64,000 nt of DNA from Edaphobacter dinghuensis (GTDB lineage: Bacteria; Acidobacteriota; Terriglobia; Terriglobales; Acidobacteriaceae): NCBI RefSeq assembly GCF_014640335.1, contig NZ_BMGT01000001.1:558001-622000 (forward strand), in the 5' to 3' direction. A program made the translations under genes and the position numbers. This document shows, piece after piece, positions 60,699 to 64,000 of the stretch. How positions within the stretch are numbered: the first letter of the stretch is position 1; every line of letters starts with the position of its first letter. Under the pieces are notes generated by a model, which was not told where the DNA came from, did no database searches, and saw only the letters and a list, made by a program, of their open reading frames with translations.

Positions 60699-60845
60699 GA
60701 ACAGGCAACGGCAACAACAACGGCGAAATACAGGGGTCTCTCCACTGCGGCTTCGCCTTCGGTCGAGATGACGTGCTTTTGTGGTGGTTCAACCCATGTC
60801 CCAAAAGCGGGACATGGGGCACCCGGCTTTGGTTGAGATGACGTG
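60699..60845 (-). repeat. Repeat A (60699-60775) and repeat B (60782-60845), reverse orientation
   Basis: Read on the reverse strand: A head remnant CACGTCATCTCAACC, B hairpin GGGTGCCCCATGTCCCGC, then a full A with centre GGCGAAGCC, tail GAGAGACCCCTGTATTT and extended tail CCGTTGCCTGTTCT. The B-then-A order is kept relative to the element, so the whole unit is inverted. Confidence 0.92.
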
Positions 60846-60870
60846 ATTTTGCGGTGACGATGAACAGCGT

Positions 60871-61425
60871 TTAGAGACGGCCAGCGATGGTGTCGTACTC
60901 CATGCCTGACTCTGCCGGGACGAGCACCCAGAGCGTGTAGATGCCGAGTGCGGTGCCGAAGGGGAACTTGAACAGGGAGAGGATGGCGACGATGATGCCG
61001 ACGACTCGCCCCCAGGGCTGGCGCGTCACGAGGCCGAAGGCGACGAGAAACGCCAGCAGGGCTGCGGCGACGGAGACCACGGCGATCAGCGGCAGCAGCG
61101 CGGCCATCCACGGTGCAGCGAATGGACCGTGGATGCGCCCACCCCACATCCACGGCTCGCCACCGAAGCTGCGGAAGGTGGCGATGCGCAGGACGAAGAT
61201 TCCGATGAGCCCGGCGAGGATGCGGTACGCGCCGAAGACGCACCACAGGATGCCGAGGGTTTGCAGGTTTCGCTGCACACGATGCTCGGGCGCTATGGCC
61301 AGGGGCGGATAGGGCGACGGATACGCGGGTGGTGGCGGCGGAGTGGGAGCGGCGATCTGCGCTCCGCATCGGGGGCAAAAGTGGACCTCTGCTGTGACTG
61401 GATTACCGCATGCCTGACAGACCAT
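60871..61425 (-). CDS. Zinc-ribbon membrane protein
   Basis: This 184-aa protein starts at ATG 61425 behind GGAGGT. An N-terminal zinc ribbon (CQACGNPVTAEVHFCPRCG) is followed by a proline-rich linker (PTPPPPPAYPSPYPP) and about four membrane helices (QTLGILWCVFGAYRILAGLI, LLPLIAVVSVAAALLAFLVA, GRVVGIIVAILSLFKFPF). Such proteins are common, function unknown. The longer frame reaching 63093 is antisense to mutS2 and is rejected. It is divergent from mutS2. Confidence 0.7.
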   Translation of the reverse strand: MVCQACGNPVTAEVHFCPRCGAQIAAPTPPPPPAYPSPYPPLAIAPEHRVQRNLQTLGILWCVFGAYRILAGLIGIFVLRIATFRSFGGEPWMWGGRIHGPFAAPWMAALLPLIAVVSVAAALLAFLVAFGLVTRQPWGRVVGIIVAILSLFKFPFGTALGIYTLWVLVPAESGMEYDTIAGRL

Positions 61426-61529
61426 TCGACACCTCCCGGTGATGGGCCGTGACTGCTGACAACCGATGGTACGCATGCTCCGCGCTGGCGGTTCCATGGG
61501 CGATTGCGATGTCCGCTTTCGAGCGCGGT

Positions 61530-61535
61530 TACGAT
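61530..61535 (+). promoter_or_regulatory. -10 box of mutS2 (near-leaderless)
   Basis: TACGAT lies 7 nt before GTG 61543 (GATAAT at 61533 is an alternative). Confidence 0.35.
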
Positions 61536-61542
61536 AATAGAC

Positions 61543-64000
61543 GTGACTTCGTCCGATTTGTTTCCGAAGATTCCTTCGCCGCTGCCTGAGACGAGCGCTG
61601 CCGCGCTGGAGTGGCCGCGTCTGCGCGAGGCGATTGCTGGCCGTACCTTTTCGCCGCTGGGCCGCGCCTGGGTGCTGGCGCTTGAGCCTTCCGCTGACCT
61701 GGCGTGGATTGAGGAGCAGCAGCAGCGGACCGAAGAGATGCGGAAGATGCTGGCGGGTGGCGGCAGCTTTGATTTTCATGGGTTGTTCGATCCGACGACG
61801 CTGCTCGATCAGGCGCGGATTGACGGTGCAGCGCTGGAGGGCATGGAGATTGCCAGTCTGCTGAATGTTGTGGAGCGCGTGGCTGCGTGGCGCAACGTGA
61901 TCGATCCGCCTGCGAATGGGGCGCGGTATCACTGGCCGGGGATTGCTGCGTTGTCTTCGCCGCTGGTCGATTATGACTTTGCGCCGTTGTTGCGGATGCT
62001 GCGGGGAAAGATCGAGCCGGACGGATCGCTGAATGACGATGCTTCGCCGGAGCTGCGTCGGATTCGTCGTGCGATGGAGCGGCAGCATCGAGCGATTGAA
62101 GAGAGTTTGCGGAGGTCGCTGCGGTCGCTGACCGAGGGCGGAAGCACGCAGGACGATCTGATCACGATTCGCGGCGAGCGGTTTGTGATTCCGGTGAAGG
62201 CGGAGTTCAAGCGCAAGGTGCCGGGCGTGGTGCATGGCTCTTCGTCGTCGGGGCAGACGGTGTTTGTGGAGCCGCTGGAGACGATTGAGCAGAACAATGA
62301 ACTGGTGCGGCTGCTCGATGAAGAGCAGGCGGAGATTCATCGCATCCTCGTGGCGATGACGCGGGCGCTGGGTGAGAATGCGGCGGCGATTCACCTGGGT
62401 ACGTGCATTCTTGCCGAGGTGGAGGCGCATGTGGCGCGGGCGCGGTTCGCGGAGACGCTCAACTGCGTTCGGCCTGTGTTTGCGGCGAACGTTGCAGAGG
62501 CGAAATACAGGGGTCTCTCCACTTCGCTTCGCTTCGGTCGAGATGACGTGGGGGTTGGGGTTGAGCGAGAGGAGGGAGAACTGTCGCTGATGGCGGCGCG
62601 ACATCCGCTGCTTGAGCTGCGCATGAGAGCCGAGGCGCATGAGCGTGGTGATGAACCGAAGACGCCGGTTCCTTTGACGATTGTTCTTCCGGCGGCGACG
62701 AAGCAGTTGATCATCAGCGGGCCGAACACGGGTGGCAAGACGGTGTCGCTGAAGACGCTGGGGCTGCTGGCGCTGATGGCGCAGGCGGGGATTCCGGTTC
62801 CGGCGGAGGAGGCGACGCTTCCTCTCTTCACCAGTGTTTATGCGGACATCGGCGATGCGCAGTCGATCGAGCGTAATCTTTCTAGCTTCTCCGCGCATGT
62901 CGTTAATCTTGATCGCATCTCGCGCGAGGCCACGGCGTCGTCGCTGGTGCTGCTCGATGAGCTTGGCTCGGCGACCGATCCTGAAGAGGGCGCGGCGCTG
63001 GCGGTTGCTGTGGCCTCGCATTTTCTTGCGGCGCAGGTGTGGTGCTGCATCACGACGCACCTTACTTCGTTGAAGGTCTATGCCGCCAATCATGCGGGTG
63101 TGTTGAACGCTGCCGTGGGCTTCGATCAGGAGACGCTGACGCCGACGTATGAGCTACGGCTGGGTGTACCGGGAGCTTCGGCTGGATTGAATATCGCTGC
63201 GCGGCTGGGGCTTTCGCCGGAGATCATTGCGGCGGCGCGTGCGCAGATGACCACGCAGACCGCGGACATCGGCGCGTTTCTCGATCAGCTTCACGATCAG
63301 CTCACTGCTGCCGGTGCGGAGCGCGAGGCGCTGCGGCGGCGCGAGCAGGAGATTGCGCGGCAGCGTGTGCGGCTCGAGACCGAGGGCCGTGCCGAGCAGA
63401 AGGCACGCACGAAGGAGCTTGAGGTCAAGCTGGGATCGCTGATAGAGGACTTTGCCTACCAGATGCGCGAGACGGTGAAGGCCATCGACGACAAGGCGGC
63501 TGCGCAGAAGATTGCGCGCGACTCGGCGGCGCGTTTGGCGCGGCTGCGGCGCGAGTTTTCGGAGCAGTTCAACTCGACCGTGGTGGCACACAATACGGGA
63601 GCGGACAGGAACGATCCGGCTGCGCAGCCGCATGTGCCGAAGGGCATCAAGGTGGGCGACCTGGTGAAGCTGAAGTCGCTGGGCAGACAGGCGCGGGTGG
63701 ACCGCGTGGTTGATGCGAAGACGTTTGAGGTTTCCATCGGCCCGATGAAGATGCGTGCGAGCGTGGACGATATCGCCGCGGTGGAGTCGGTGAAAGTAGT
63801 GACTCCGCTGGAGGCTGCGCGCAGGCGCGGCAACGTGACCGTCGCGACCAGCAACGACCCCGATTACATGTCGTCGGAGATTAATGTGATTGGACGCACG
63901 GCGGATGAGGCGCACGATGAGGTGGAGCGCTTTCTGGACCGTGCGTTTCTGACCGGGCTGCCGCGCATCCGGATCGTCCACGGCACCGGCATGGGTGTGT
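61543..64000 (+). CDS. mutS2: Endonuclease MutS2, 3' end cut by the window
   Basis: At least 819 residues from GTG 61543; the frame is open to the window edge. MutS2 acts on recombination intermediates and on stalled or collided ribosomes. It has the core/lever region (TQDDLITIRGERFVIPVKAE, VHGSSSSGQTVFVEP), Walker A SGPNTGGKT (about residue 390), Walker B LVLLDELGSATDP, a long coiled coil after 580 and the start of the Smr nuclease domain (IRIVHGTGMGV) at the edge. Repeat A lies in frame at about residues 320-336 (AKYRGLSTSLRFGRDDV), an insertion not expected in the family. Confidence 0.93.
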   Translation, partial: MTSSDLFPKIPSPLPETSAAALEWPRLREAIAGRTFSPLGRAWVLALEPSADLAWIEEQQQRTEEMRKMLAGGGSFDFHGLFDPTTLLDQARIDGAALEGMEIASLLNVVERVAAWRNVIDPPANGARYHWPGIAALSSPLVDYDFAPLLRMLRGKIEPDGSLNDDASPELRRIRRAMERQHRAIEESLRRSLRSLTEGGSTQDDLITIRGERFVIPVKAEFKRKVPGVVHGSSSSGQTVFVEPLETIEQNNELVRLLDEEQAEIHRILVAMTRALGENAAAIHLGTCILAEVEAHVARARFAETLNCVRPVFAANVAEAKYRGLSTSLRFGRDDVGVGVEREEGELSLMAARHPLLELRMRAEAHERGDEPKTPVPLTIVLPAATKQLIISGPNTGGKTVSLKTLGLLALMAQAGIPVPAEEATLPLFTSVYADIGDAQSIERNLSSFSAHVVNLDRISREATASSLVLLDELGSATDPEEGAALAVAVASHFLAAQVWCCITTHLTSLKVYAANHAGVLNAAVGFDQETLTPTYELRLGVPGASAGLNIAARLGLSPEIIAAARAQMTTQTADIGAFLDQLHDQLTAAGAEREALRRREQEIARQRVRLETEGRAEQKARTKELEVKLGSLIEDFAYQMRETVKAIDDKAAAQKIARDSAARLARLRREFSEQFNSTVVAHNTGADRNDPAAQPHVPKGIKVGDLVKLKSLGRQARVDRVVDAKTFEVSIGPMKMRASVDDIAAVESVKVVTPLEAARRRGNVTVATSNDPDYMSSEINVIGRTADEAHDEVERFLDRAFLTGLPRIRIVHGTGMGV
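62501..62550 (-). repeat. Repeat A inside the mutS2 coding sequence
   Basis: Reverse strand: CACGTCATCTCGACCGAAG, centre GCGAAGC, tail GTGGAGAGACCCCTGTATTT. It keeps the mutS2 frame open and codes AKYRGLSTSLRFGRDDV. Confidence 0.93.

Noticed and set aside
60871..63093. Reverse open frame of 740 codons
   Set aside because: Most of it is antisense to mutS2; only the last 184 codons, with their own RBS and zinc ribbon, are a gene.

Overview
The window looks like a chromosome segment of an acidobacterium (Terriglobia/Acidobacteriaceae type). The signs are a high-GC genome, very large Oar-like TonB receptors with N-terminal carboxypeptidase-regulatory-like domains, a VWA protein of the kind common in that phylum, a hopanoid glycosyltransferase (hpnI), and dispersed intergenic repeats. 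I read this from the sequence alone; no database search was run.

Layout. 0-10.7 kb: Rieske protein fragment, GT39 membrane glycosyltransferase, creD, hpnI, two FtsX/MacB-type ABC permeases, RNase P RNA, a small exported protein, a VWA protein and ruvA. 10.8-19 kb: a GH28-like exported beta-helix protein facing two TonB-dependent receptors, a plausible polysaccharide-uptake locus. 19.3-23 kb: coaBC, panB and panC (pantothenate/CoA synthesis). 23.3-28.8 kb: a GGDEF protein, two small membrane proteins, glyA and an alpha/beta hydrolase.

29-49 kb: a phage-derived region. It starts with a divergent regulatory switch (an XRE/S24-like repressor that has lost its autoproteolysis residues, facing a strong promoter), then a zinc-ribbon protein, a sigma-region-4-like protein, a putative capsid protease, major capsid protein, connector and tail-like genes, a 1504-aa exported tail-fibre/SGNH esterase, terminase, a HipA-like kinase plus DUF3037 pair, portal, a hub-like protein and a holin-like protein. 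No integrase, replication or tape-measure gene is visible, host repeats lie between its genes, and most modules are preceded directly by an intrinsic-terminator-like hairpin. It resembles a domesticated phage or gene-transfer-agent-like element. A GH24 lysozyme with the same kind of leader hairpin lies 10 kb away.

49-64 kb: purE-purK, small hypotheticals, an orphan PD-(D/E)XK-like protein, a lipoate-centred group (E2 sucB, lipB, E3 lpdA) with a vapBC pair translationally overlapping lipB, an acetyl-esterase-like protein, hemB, a zinc-ribbon membrane protein and mutS2 running off the end.

Three genome-scale signals cross gene boundaries. (1) Two dispersed hairpin repeats, here called A and B, occur about 30 times. 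Every copy left of 34.3 kb points one way and every copy right of 57.1 kb points the other; the same interval shows a flip from C-rich to G-rich top strand on genes of both orientations. (2) One repeat A copy sits in frame inside mutS2. (3) Many housekeeping genes have a TANNNT-like -10 box about 6 nt before the start codon, pointing to leaderless mRNAs, whereas phage genes carry Shine-Dalgarno sites.
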